Origin: Cyclobacteriaceae bacterium
GTDB taxonomy: Bacteria; Bacteroidota; Bacteroidia; Cytophagales; Cyclobacteriaceae
DNA length: 64,000 nucleotides
Assembly: GCA_016787645.1 (NCBI GenBank)
Contig: JAEUUF010000006.1
Coordinates: 92,044-156,043, forward strand
Reading direction: 5' to 3'
The notes below the pieces were generated by a model, which did no database searches, had not been told where the DNA came from, and worked only from the letters and a program-made list of their open reading frames with translations. Within the stretch, counting starts at the first letter, position 1, and each line of letters begins with the position of its first letter. The position numbers were made by a program, and so were the translations under genes. Positions 26,180-33,050 of this stretch are shown piece after piece.

Positions 26180-27257
26180 TCATAATTGTTTTAATTGTAA
26201 GTCCTAGCGCCTCAGAGGCTTCAGTATACTTAATTTTGTTACTGCTTAGGTTTTCAAAAATCATGTTATAGAATGTCTCTCCTCTTTCAGCCTTGCTCTT
26301 TACTACAGGTTTGACAAACCCACCCTTTCTTTGTTTGAAGTCTTTATAACTCGCTTTTATTTCCTTAAGTAAAGAGAAGAATCTCACCTTGTTGAGCAAT
26401 CCCTCGTCCAGTAGCCGCCTTAGATAGACTTCACTGCTAACCTTGAGTTGTGAGGCGAATGTTTTTATTTCTTCAAATTCTGTTGATGGAACTAGGGCGT
26501 TCTCTGGAATTAGAAACCTACCGGCAAATTCGTTACATCCAAATTCCACTTCTTCATTGCTCTCCACTTTGTCCGGCAAGCAAATACCGGATTGATGTTT
26601 TACTAAATGTCCCAGTTCGTGGAACAATGTGAATATCCGAGCCTGATAAGAATGTTTACTATTTACGACTATGCAATAGGGCTGATAGTCAGAATAGCAA
26701 AAGCCCTGGACTTGGTTTAGCGGCATCGCAAATTGAAAAACAAGAATTCCTAGTTTACTTTCAATACTATTCCGCCAGTGCCTATATGCTTGGGACGATG
26801 ATTCATACCTCAATTGATCGTCGATAGAAATGTCAAGCTTGTTGCGAAGCCATTGCTCCTTCTCTTTTGTGGTTTGGGCTTCTTTGGTCCATTCGTATTT
26901 TTTTGTCCAATATGTCGAACCTTCCAACTCAAGAGAGAGCGTGCGAAAGTGATTTACTTTTCTTATTACAAATAAAGTGTCCTTCGTTAATGTAGTATCA
27001 GCGAGGTTTCTATAGTCTTTTGGTTTTTTAGTTTTGGGTGGAATATCGGGAAGAAAGAAGATGGCTATCTGTCTCTTGTATTGGTTAGCAAGCTTCTGAA
27101 GTTTTGAAAACGGTATATCTTTTCCATTCTTTTCCCAGTCATTGTAGGTTTCAATATTGAGTCTAATTTTTTGGCATATTTCCTCCGTTGTGAATCCTCG
27201 TTCCTCTCTGGCCCAGCGAAGTATTTTAGAGTTAATGTTTACTGATATTCGAGTCAT
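26169..27257 (-). CDS. XRE helix-turn-helix / ImmA-IrrE metallopeptidase fusion (putative antitoxin)
   Basis: 362 residues. An N-terminal XRE-type helix-turn-helix covers about residues 8-60 (ILRWAREERGFTTEEICQKI, NIETYNDWEKNG, SKLQKLANQY). The COG2856/ImmA-IrrE peptidase domain follows with the zinc motif FHELGHLVKH (His213, Glu214, His217) and NEFAGRFLIP. The C-terminus is helical and may contact the partner. It is the first gene of a pair with the DUF4411 gene (11-base overlap) and has a -7 promoter element close upstream. Codon use is AT-rich relative to the flanks, consistent with horizontal acquisition. Confidence 0.88.
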   Translation of the reverse strand: MTRISVNINSKILRWAREERGFTTEEICQKIRLNIETYNDWEKNGKDIPFSKLQKLANQYKRQIAIFFLPDIPPKTKKPKDYRNLADTTLTKDTLFVIRKVNHFRTLSLELEGSTYWTKKYEWTKEAQTTKEKEQWLRNKLDISIDDQLRYESSSQAYRHWRNSIESKLGILVFQFAMPLNQVQGFCYSDYQPYCIVVNSKHSYQARIFTLFHELGHLVKHQSGICLPDKVESNEEVEFGCNEFAGRFLIPENALVPSTEFEEIKTFASQLKVSSEVYLRRLLDEGLLNKVRFFSLLKEIKASYKDFKQRKGGFVKPVVKSKAERGETFYNMIFENLSSNKIKYTEASEALGLTIKTIMSEV

Positions 27258-27267
27258 GAATCTTGTT

Positions 27268-27275
27268 CAAAAGTA
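27268..27275 (-). promoter_or_regulatory. -7 promoter element of the XRE-ImmA / DUF4411 pair
   Basis: The minus strand reads TACTTTTG, an exact TAnnTTTG match, only about 10 bases before the ATG at 27257, implying a nearly leaderless transcript. No TTG was found at the usual distance upstream. Confidence 0.45.
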
Positions 27276-27522
27276 ATGCCCGGCTAAGGTTGTGTAAGCA
27301 CCGTGCCGGGATTCCGGATGCGGCATTTCTAAATAGCTCCTCATACAACTAAGTTAGTTAAAACGTCCATTTGTTGCTCCATTTGAAAAAAGCCCACCCG
27401 AAGGCAGACCCCGGACGGCCAGGGAAAAGGAAATTTCCGTCCTAAGATTAAGCCGAGGCTCGGAACACCCGGCAAGGTTCAGCCCGTGGGGCCGCGACGT
27501 GTGGTTTGTCTGAGTTCTTGGC

Positions 27523-27612
27523 CTATCTCACCAGCAAGTCCTGGATGCTTCTTGAGCCGAACAACTTCCACCCAAACGGCGTAAACGGTTTTGATGCAGC
27601 GTGACCACACAT
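27523..27612 (-). CDS. Possible 29-residue mini-ORF (doubtful)
   Basis: An ATG at 27612 opens 29 codons ending with TAG at 27523; the product is basic and aromatic, with PFTPFGWKLFGS in the middle and QDLLVR at the end. The six codons PFTPFG lie in the same frame as the last six codons of the lipoprotein gene at 29944. There is no obvious promoter or signal peptide. It may be a remnant of a repeated element and not an expressed gene. Confidence 0.2.
   Translation of the reverse strand: MCGHAASKPFTPFGWKLFGSRSIQDLLVR
27570..27588 (+). repeat. 19-base direct repeat, left copy
   Basis: ACCCAAACGGCGTAAACGG occurs here and again at 29946-29964 in the same orientation. The two copies flank the barrel and caspase genes. 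Confidence 0.75.
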
Positions 27613-27703
27613 CTCGTCGCACCGTTAATACGAACACTCGCCTGGCCTCTATTGGGCTTTCTTAAAGGCGGCCCGCGTCGTAGCAACAAGCTCCCCAAAA
27701 TTG

Positions 27704-27711
27704 TATATTTG
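27704..27711 (+). promoter_or_regulatory. -7 promoter element of the barrel-caspase pair
   Basis: TATATTTG matches TAnnTTTG and lies 14 bases before the ATG at 27726. No consensus TTG is present at 17-20 bases upstream. Confidence 0.5.
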
Positions 27712-27725
27712 ACTACACGCGTTAT

Positions 27726-28601
27726 ATGAGCCCCATGAAAATGCGTTTCTTCCCCTTCCTGCTTTTTGGCCTGTTGCTATATGGCGCTCCTGCGTCCTCG
27801 CAGGATGAAGGAACCATTGTCAAGAAAGAGCGCGTCTCCAAAGGAAAGAGTTTCTACTTGATCGGCGGTCCCTCCTTCCGGTTCGGGGGTAACAAAAGCG
27901 ACTACAGCGGCGGCCTCAACCTTGAAGCAGGCTACCTGGTCCGGCTTAACCGGATCCTCACCATCGGCCCTTCTATCTCCTTCACGAAATTCAGCTACGA
28001 CCCTGCCATCTCGGATCGATTCGCGAATCCTAACGCGGAGGGCAATAACATCTATCAACAAGACGATGGACCTGGCCTCGGCTATGAAGTCTACGTGGTC
28101 CATATGAAAGGCGGCGACCTCGGGTTTCTTACGGCCGGCTTCAACGTGAAGGTTGACTTCATTCCCTCCAGTGAGGAAAGGCGCTTCAATGTCTACGGAA
28201 TCGTCAAGCCTTATATGCTCTTCCTCTCAAGGTCGGAGGTCACTGCAAACGTGGACCTTTGGTACGCCAACAATACCGACCCCCTGGACGATCCCAAGAA
28301 CTGGTCGGGCGGAGGATCTTTCGACTACCTCACCTCCAGCACAGCCGGACTGGAAGACTGGGCCGCGACGAGCCAGTTCTCGGCGGGGATGAACCTTGGC
28401 GTTGGCGCGGAATATTCCCTGCCCTCCGGCTTCAGCCTGTTCGTGCAGGGCACCCTCGGCATGACACTGCCGGTCACCTACATCAACACGAGTGAGTTCC
28501 CGCCCTACAAAATGAGCGGTTATTATCACCCCGATTATCCCTTCGTCAAGAAAGGTTTTACTTCCATGAACATTTCCCTCGGCGCAGCCTATCGATTCTG
28601 A
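27726..28601 (+). CDS. Outer-membrane beta-barrel protein linked to a caspase gene
   Basis: 291 residues (an ATG three codons further in, at 27735, is an alternative start). The signal peptide ends ASSQ near residue 26. The mature protein alternates amphipathic strands with aromatic girdles (SFYLIGGPSFRFGG, GGLNLEAGYLVRL, LTIGPSISFTKFSYD, VYGIVKPYMLFLSRSE, FSAGMNLGVGAEYSL, GFSLFVQGTLGMTL) and ends NISLGAAYRF, a C-terminal Phe typical of barrels. Family not recognised beyond a generic barrel. Its stop codon is 7-16 bases before the caspase gene, on the same strand, so the pair is very probably co-transcribed. Confidence 0.8.
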   Translation: MSPMKMRFFPFLLFGLLLYGAPASSQDEGTIVKKERVSKGKSFYLIGGPSFRFGGNKSDYSGGLNLEAGYLVRLNRILTIGPSISFTKFSYDPAISDRFANPNAEGNNIYQQDDGPGLGYEVYVVHMKGGDLGFLTAGFNVKVDFIPSSEERRFNVYGIVKPYMLFLSRSEVTANVDLWYANNTDPLDDPKNWSGGGSFDYLTSSTAGLEDWAATSQFSAGMNLGVGAEYSLPSGFSLFVQGTLGMTLPVTYINTSEFPPYKMSGYYHPDYPFVKKGFTSMNISLGAAYRF

Positions 28602-28617
28602 TCAAATTGTGAAAGTC

Positions 28618-29937
28618 ATGCGGGTTGTTCTGATTGTCACTTTTATGTTGCTGAGCGGAATCCCAATTCAGGCTCAGTACAAGTTCTACGAAAAAGGTTT
28701 TGAAAGCTACAAGGCGGGCAAGTACAGCGACGCCATCGCCAGCTTCTCCGAATACCTGACCAAATCGATCCGGGACAAATCGCTGGATGTGGAAGTCTAT
28801 TACCTGCGCGGTCTTTCTTATTACAAAAGCCAGGAGTTCAAGAAAGCCATCGGCGATTTCGAGGAAGCCCTGCTGAGGAACCATGCCAACAAGGGAAATA
28901 TTCACTGGTTCCTCGCCAAATGCAATGACAACCTCGGATTTTTCCCCGACGCGATCGATGCTTATGGCAATGCTATTCCCGCGTTTCAAAATGACAAGGA
29001 GAACCTGGTGAAGATTCTCTATGAACGCGGGCTGGTGTACCTGAAGTTCGGTGATGAAGTACTGGCCTACGATGATTTCCTGAAGGCCTACGAAATCCAG
29101 CCGGGCAATGAGTCGGTCAAAGCAGAGATCGCCAAGCTCGACAAACCCGGGTTGAAATCAAGGATACCCACAGCACCAAAAGAAGTGGTGGCTCAGCCCG
29201 CCGCCGCCGTCAATACATCACTTGCTGACCTTTACAAAGATGAAAAACGCTATGCCCTGGTCATCGGTAACAATCTTTATCCAAAGAACATCGGCGAACT
29301 GAAGAATCCGGTAAATGATGCCATGGATATGGCCGCCGAACTGGAGGCGTCCAATTTTGAAGTGCAGTTGCTGACCAATGCGACGTACGGACAGATCCGC
29401 GCGGCCTTGCTGAAATTCAAAGAGAAACTTGACGCGGGCGAACAGGATAAAACGGTGGGTCTCTTCTACTACGCCGGCCACGGGGTGCGGCAGGAAACTG
29501 AAAACTACCTGGTGCCCGTCGACGCGGTGATCGAATTTGAAGATGATATCTGGCGCTACTGCTTCCCCGTGCAGCGGATGGTGCTCGCTAACATGGCCCG
29601 CTCGAACTCGCGACTTAACATTGTTATTCTCGACGCGTGCCGCAGCAACCCATTCCCTTCCATCACCCGGGGTATCGGCGACCAGGGCCTTGCTGAAATG
29701 GAAAAGGCTCGCGGATCATTTATTGCCTATGCCACCGCGCCGGGTTCTGTCGCGAACGACGGCAGCGGACGCAATGGCCTGTATACCCAGGAATTATTGA
29801 AAGCGATGCGCAAGCCCGGTCTCACCATCGAACAAGTATTCAAGCAAGTCAGGCTCAACGTGCTGCGCCTTTCCGGCGAGCGGCAGAATACGTGGGACAG
29901 TTCGAATATTACCGGGGAATTCTACTTTAAGTTCTGA
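28618..29937 (+). CDS. Secreted TPR-caspase (metacaspase-like C14) protein
   Basis: 439 residues from ATG at 28618 (a GTG three codons upstream is possible). The N-terminal signal peptide ends IQAQ near residue 20, so the protein is exported. TPR-like helices cover about residues 22-170 (YYLRGLSYYKSQEFKKAIGDFEEAL, ILYERGLVYLKFGDEVLAYDDFLKA). A linker rich in Ala/Pro leads to a caspase p20-like domain: RYALVIGNNLY, NPVNDAMDMAAEL, catalytic His288 in YYAGHGV and Cys341 in LDACRSNP, then GSFIAYATAPG and GLYTQELLKAM. The catalytic dyad is intact. Cleavage specificity and substrates are unknown. It follows the barrel gene directly. Confidence 0.92.
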   Translation: MRVVLIVTFMLLSGIPIQAQYKFYEKGFESYKAGKYSDAIASFSEYLTKSIRDKSLDVEVYYLRGLSYYKSQEFKKAIGDFEEALLRNHANKGNIHWFLAKCNDNLGFFPDAIDAYGNAIPAFQNDKENLVKILYERGLVYLKFGDEVLAYDDFLKAYEIQPGNESVKAEIAKLDKPGLKSRIPTAPKEVVAQPAAAVNTSLADLYKDEKRYALVIGNNLYPKNIGELKNPVNDAMDMAAELEASNFEVQLLTNATYGQIRAALLKFKEKLDAGEQDKTVGLFYYAGHGVRQETENYLVPVDAVIEFEDDIWRYCFPVQRMVLANMARSNSRLNIVILDACRSNPFPSITRGIGDQGLAEMEKARGSFIAYATAPGSVANDGSGRNGLYTQELLKAMRKPGLTIEQVFKQVRLNVLRLSGERQNTWDSSNITGEFYFKF

Positions 29938-29943
29938 GCTAGT

Positions 29944-30414
29944 CTACCCAAACGGCGTAAACGGCTGGAGATAGCGCGTGTACGTTTGCGTGTAGGTGCA
30001 TCCGGTGTCGTTGCTGGAGTTGATAAACGTGAGCGTGGTACTCGTGTAGGAATAAACAGAACCGGAAATGGAATAATCTTTAACTCCGGGGCTCGATGAT
30101 CCCGTTAGAATAATATAATTCGAACTGAGGGTAAACGAGCCGCTTTCCACCAGCTGGGAACCGTCAGGCATGTTCTGCACCCATGACCACGTATTCTCCG
30201 TAAAGGTCAATACTCCGCAATCCGCGGCGAGAGCGGTGCATTCAACGGCCTGGTTGTTGCCGGCATCGGTGCAATGCGTCACCACAAACGAGCTGAACTT
30301 CCAGCTGCCGACCAGGGTGGCCTGAGGTTGGGGCTGGGCGTTATCACTTGTGCTGCAAGCTGAGCAAAGACCAGCCAATAGCACCAGCAACAGGTAAGGC
30401 GTTTTGTTCAGCAT
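29944..30414 (-). CDS. Lipocalin-like small lipoprotein
   Basis: 156 residues with a lipoprotein signal (LLLVLLAGLCSACST). The body begins LVGSWKFSSFVV, the typical first strand of the Bacteroidota lipocalin-like domain, with later strands CGVLTFTENTWSWV, SGSFTLSSNYIILTG and TTLTFINSSNDTGC. Cys residues at CTDAGNNQAVEC and ADCG may form disulfides. The last six codons (PFTPFG, then stop) coincide with the right copy of a 19-base repeat, in the same reading frame as the mini-ORF at 27.5 kb. It converges on the caspase gene with a 6-base gap. Confidence 0.7.
   Translation of the reverse strand: MLNKTPYLLLVLLAGLCSACSTSDNAQPQPQATLVGSWKFSSFVVTHCTDAGNNQAVECTALAADCGVLTFTENTWSWVQNMPDGSQLVESGSFTLSSNYIILTGSSSPGVKDYSISGSVYSYTSTTLTFINSSNDTGCTYTQTYTRYLQPFTPFG
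29946..29964 (+). repeat. 19-base direct repeat, right copy
   Basis: Identical to 27570-27588. It covers the last codons and stop-codon region of the lipocalin-like lipoprotein gene, read on the minus strand as PFTPFG followed by the stop. Confidence 0.75.
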
Positions 30415-30549
30415 ACAGCGGTCAATTCAACAAAGGTATTGCTTACAGTAATATCAGGTATATGCAGGAAAAGATGGACATTCTAAACATTTCATTTCAC
30501 AATAGATCGCCGAATATTTCTAACCACTTTGGTCACCCCCGACAAGGTC

Positions 30550-31422
30550 TTATTTGTCAAGGCTAGATGCGGATCCCCCCTTGATGATCTTCTCGCGCAG
30601 GCCCTCCAGTAAAGCATACTCATTTTGCAGACTTTGAAGTCCTTTAATCAGTGACTTAACCCTTGTGGTCTGGTCGGCCTTTTCAAGCTCCGACAGCAAT
30701 ACTGGGATTGCCGACGCTTGACCCAAAACAAGGCTGATCAATGGCGTGAGTATTTGGATGCGATGTGGCGCAGATCCCGGGTAAGTATCAATTATAGATG
30801 TTGATAAGTAGAGTCCTTCTAAAAAAGTGGAGGTTAACACCAGCGCACAGGAAGAACTGTCCGGGGTGACTTTGCAATTGATCACCTGCTCCATAGCCCT
30901 GTCCAGTAAGAAGGACAAAGAATCCCAATTCTGAATTTCGGGAACTCCCGTCCTCCCCGTGGGTGACCCAAACCCTGCCGTGACTCCTACTCGGTCGGCA
31001 AGTTGTTGGCAGGCCAAGAAATACTCCATGGTTTCCTGTGTCTTGTCATACAGGGCCACGTACTCCACGTCTGCCATATAGACACCCAACATAATCGCAG
31101 CTTTCTCGGGCTCGGCCAGGTAGTTTTCCAACTTGCCTAGCGGGTTGACTAAATCTGAATGGTATTCAGCCCCAGTTTGCATTATGAAGTATGGAATATC
31201 CTCAAATGGGGGTTCGACATATTCTTCCAGGTATTTATCCCATTCCGCAAATTGACTATTGACTGTCTCAGGCGGCTCGCGAAGATTCAAGTAAATAAAT
31301 GTTCCAAATGCCAACAGGCCAATCACGACCACGTAATAGAACAATGGGTATCCACAATAAGGACAAAGGAGCGCTGGGTGCTGGCTTTCCTTTCCACAAG
31401 AAGGGCACTGTGTAAATGCCAT
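30550..31422 (-). CDS. Zinc-ribbon single-pass membrane protein of unknown function
   Basis: 290 residues. A short N-terminal zinc ribbon has four Cys (Cys6, Cys9, Cys20, Cys23 in CPSC and CPYC pairs), directly followed by one transmembrane helix (FYYVVVIGLLAFGTFIYL). The remaining 230 residues are helical with four further Cys (FLACQQL, VINCKV, SSSCAL) and lie on the other side of the membrane. No known catalytic motif is seen. The gene is isolated, and its stop lies 135 bases from the neighbouring gene. Confidence 0.65.
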   Translation of the reverse strand: MAFTQCPSCGKESQHPALLCPYCGYPLFYYVVVIGLLAFGTFIYLNLREPPETVNSQFAEWDKYLEEYVEPPFEDIPYFIMQTGAEYHSDLVNPLGKLENYLAEPEKAAIMLGVYMADVEYVALYDKTQETMEYFLACQQLADRVGVTAGFGSPTGRTGVPEIQNWDSLSFLLDRAMEQVINCKVTPDSSSCALVLTSTFLEGLYLSTSIIDTYPGSAPHRIQILTPLISLVLGQASAIPVLLSELEKADQTTRVKSLIKGLQSLQNEYALLEGLREKIIKGGSASSLDK

Positions 31423-31649
31423 GCTGAAGGTAATTAATATCTCCTAATCCTGAAGAACACCGAAAAACGAACGTAGAAGCAATTCCTTCGAGAAATTAAT
31501 GCCTCGCTCACGAAAAACGAATAGGATCACAAAATGCGATATCAAGTCTGAATGGTCGCAGAACAAACGCCAATGCGGGTACCGGTATTCGGCGAGGTAA
31601 ACCCATGTTGTCAATAGGTATAAGTCCTTAACTTCGTATTACAGAAAAT

Positions 31650-32873
31650 ATGATCAAACCTCTCTCTCTCCTCCTCGCCCTTCTTTGCATCACGCTTTCA
31701 GCGCACGCCCAAACCGCCGCACTCTCCAACCGCGCCCAGGCCGTCGAGCTCTTCGAGAAAGGAGAAAAAGCCCTGGCGAACAAAGAGTATTTCAAAGCGC
31801 AGGCCCACTACAACGAAGCTATCCGCCTCGATCCACGCTACGCCGACGCCTATCGATCCCGCGGCATCGCGCGCGAGTACCTCGGCGAATCCGCCAAAGC
31901 GCTCACGGACTTCAGCATCTACTGTGACCTCCGCCCGGAAGATCCGGAAGGCCTCTTCAACCGCGCCGTCCTGCGCTTCGAAGCGAAACAATACCTCCCC
32001 GCCCGCCAGGATTTCCTCAAGTTGCTCACTTTGCCACCCTCCAAAGAGACCAACACGATCTACTACAGCCAGGAGAAGCACGGCAATGGACAGACCTCCA
32101 TCCAAACGGCACAGTCCGGCAAGAAGGACCATCTCTACAACTACCTCGGCCAGATTGAAACGCACCTCAAGCGCTACCCGCAAGCCATCAGCTGGCTCGA
32201 TTCCGCCATCTTGCTCTCACCCACCACGGCCGCCTACTATGTCAACCGCGGCGTGGCCCGCGTGGAGCGTGGTGACAAAGCTGGCGCCGCCGCCGACTAT
32301 GAGAAAGCCCTCGAACTCGACCCCGACAACGGCCTCGCCCTGCACAACCTCGCCGCCCTCAAGTCCCTGGCAGGCGACAACGAGACGGCCGAGAAACTGC
32401 TCAGTGAGTCCATCGCCAAAAACGAAAAGCTACCGTACCCCCGGGCCGAACGTGCCTACCAGCGTCTGCAGAGCAACGACCTGAAAGGCGCTCTTGAGGA
32501 TTACAATGAAGTAGTTCGACTGGAGCCAAATGAACCGGATAATTACATCAACCGCGGCATCGTGAAAGAAAAGATGAAGGACTTCGCCGGCGCCCTCGCC
32601 GATTTCAGCCACGCCATCAAGCTGGACGACAAAAATCCAAAAGCGTGGGTGTGCCGCGGCAACGTGGTCTCCAAACTCGGCAACTGGAAAGAAGCGGTCG
32701 AAGACTACTCCGCGGCGATCATCCTCGGACCCAACTATGCCATCGCCTATTACAACCGAGGCATCGCTTACCAAAATTCCGGAAACCCAACCCTGGCCTG
32801 CGCCGATTTGAAGAACGCGCTTCGCATGGGAATCAAGGAGGCGGAGAAGATTATATCGAAGGTGTGTAAGTGA
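31650..32873 (+). CDS. Exported tetratricopeptide-repeat protein
   Basis: 407 residues with a signal peptide (MIKPLSLLLALLCITLSAHAQ). At least seven TPR units are visible: KEYFKAQAHYNEAIRLDPRYADAYRSRG, SAKALTDFSIYCDLRPEDPEGLFNRA, LDSAILLSPTTAAYYVNRGVA, KAGAAADYEKALELDPDNGLALHN, NDLKGALEDYNEVVRLEPNEPDNYINRG, KDFAGALADFSHAIKLDDKNP and EAVEDYSAAIILGPNYAIAYYNRGIA. A scaffold role in the periplasm or outer membrane is inferred. The coding strand is very rich in C-ending codons, more than in its neighbours. A heptanucleotide array begins 30 bases after the stop codon. Confidence 0.85.
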   Translation: MIKPLSLLLALLCITLSAHAQTAALSNRAQAVELFEKGEKALANKEYFKAQAHYNEAIRLDPRYADAYRSRGIAREYLGESAKALTDFSIYCDLRPEDPEGLFNRAVLRFEAKQYLPARQDFLKLLTLPPSKETNTIYYSQEKHGNGQTSIQTAQSGKKDHLYNYLGQIETHLKRYPQAISWLDSAILLSPTTAAYYVNRGVARVERGDKAGAAADYEKALELDPDNGLALHNLAALKSLAGDNETAEKLLSESIAKNEKLPYPRAERAYQRLQSNDLKGALEDYNEVVRLEPNEPDNYINRGIVKEKMKDFAGALADFSHAIKLDDKNPKAWVCRGNVVSKLGNWKEAVEDYSAAIILGPNYAIAYYNRGIAYQNSGNPTLACADLKNALRMGIKEAEKIISKVCK

Positions 32874-32902
32874 AGTGTCTAGGGGTCAGTGGATTCGACA
32901 CT

Positions 32903-33049
32903 GATCACTGATTACAGATCACAGATCACGGATCACCGATTACCGATTACCGATCACCGATTACCGATTACCGATCACCGATTACCGATCACCGATTACC
33001 GATCACGGATCACCGATTACCGATCACCGATCACCGATCACCGATCACG
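32903..33049 (+). repeat. Heptanucleotide tandem array, 21 units of GATYACN
   Basis: 21 consecutive 7-base units, each GAT(C/T)AC plus one variable base: 13 units carry GATC and 8 carry GATT; the last base is mostly C, sometimes G, A or T. The array ends two bases before the ligD stop codon (33051-33053) and starts 30 bases past the TPR gene stop. There is no spacer, so it is not a CRISPR. An open frame through it merely translates the repeat. It may serve as a variable-number locus, a protein-binding array or a transcription boundary between convergent genes. Confidence 0.9.
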
Positions 33050-33050
33050 G

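Larger units (their letters stand above)
27276..27703. other. Long stretch without a recognised gene between the TA-type pair and the barrel-caspase pair
   Basis: No long start-to-stop frame is present. The stretch contains a plus-strand frame of about 65 codons open from 27385 without a start codon, a 29-codon minus-strand mini-ORF (27523-27612), and the left copy of a 19-base direct repeat. Base composition returns from AT-rich to GC-richer around 27.4 kb, so it may be the right-hand boundary of the accessory segment or the remains of an insertion. Confidence 0.5.

Noticed and set aside
24467-27725. attL/attR duplication of the tRNA-Asp 3' end
   Set aside because: I looked for a second copy of the last 20 bases of the tRNA downstream and saw none.
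32903-33049. CRISPR array
   Set aside because: Period is 7 bases with no spacers and no cas genes nearby.
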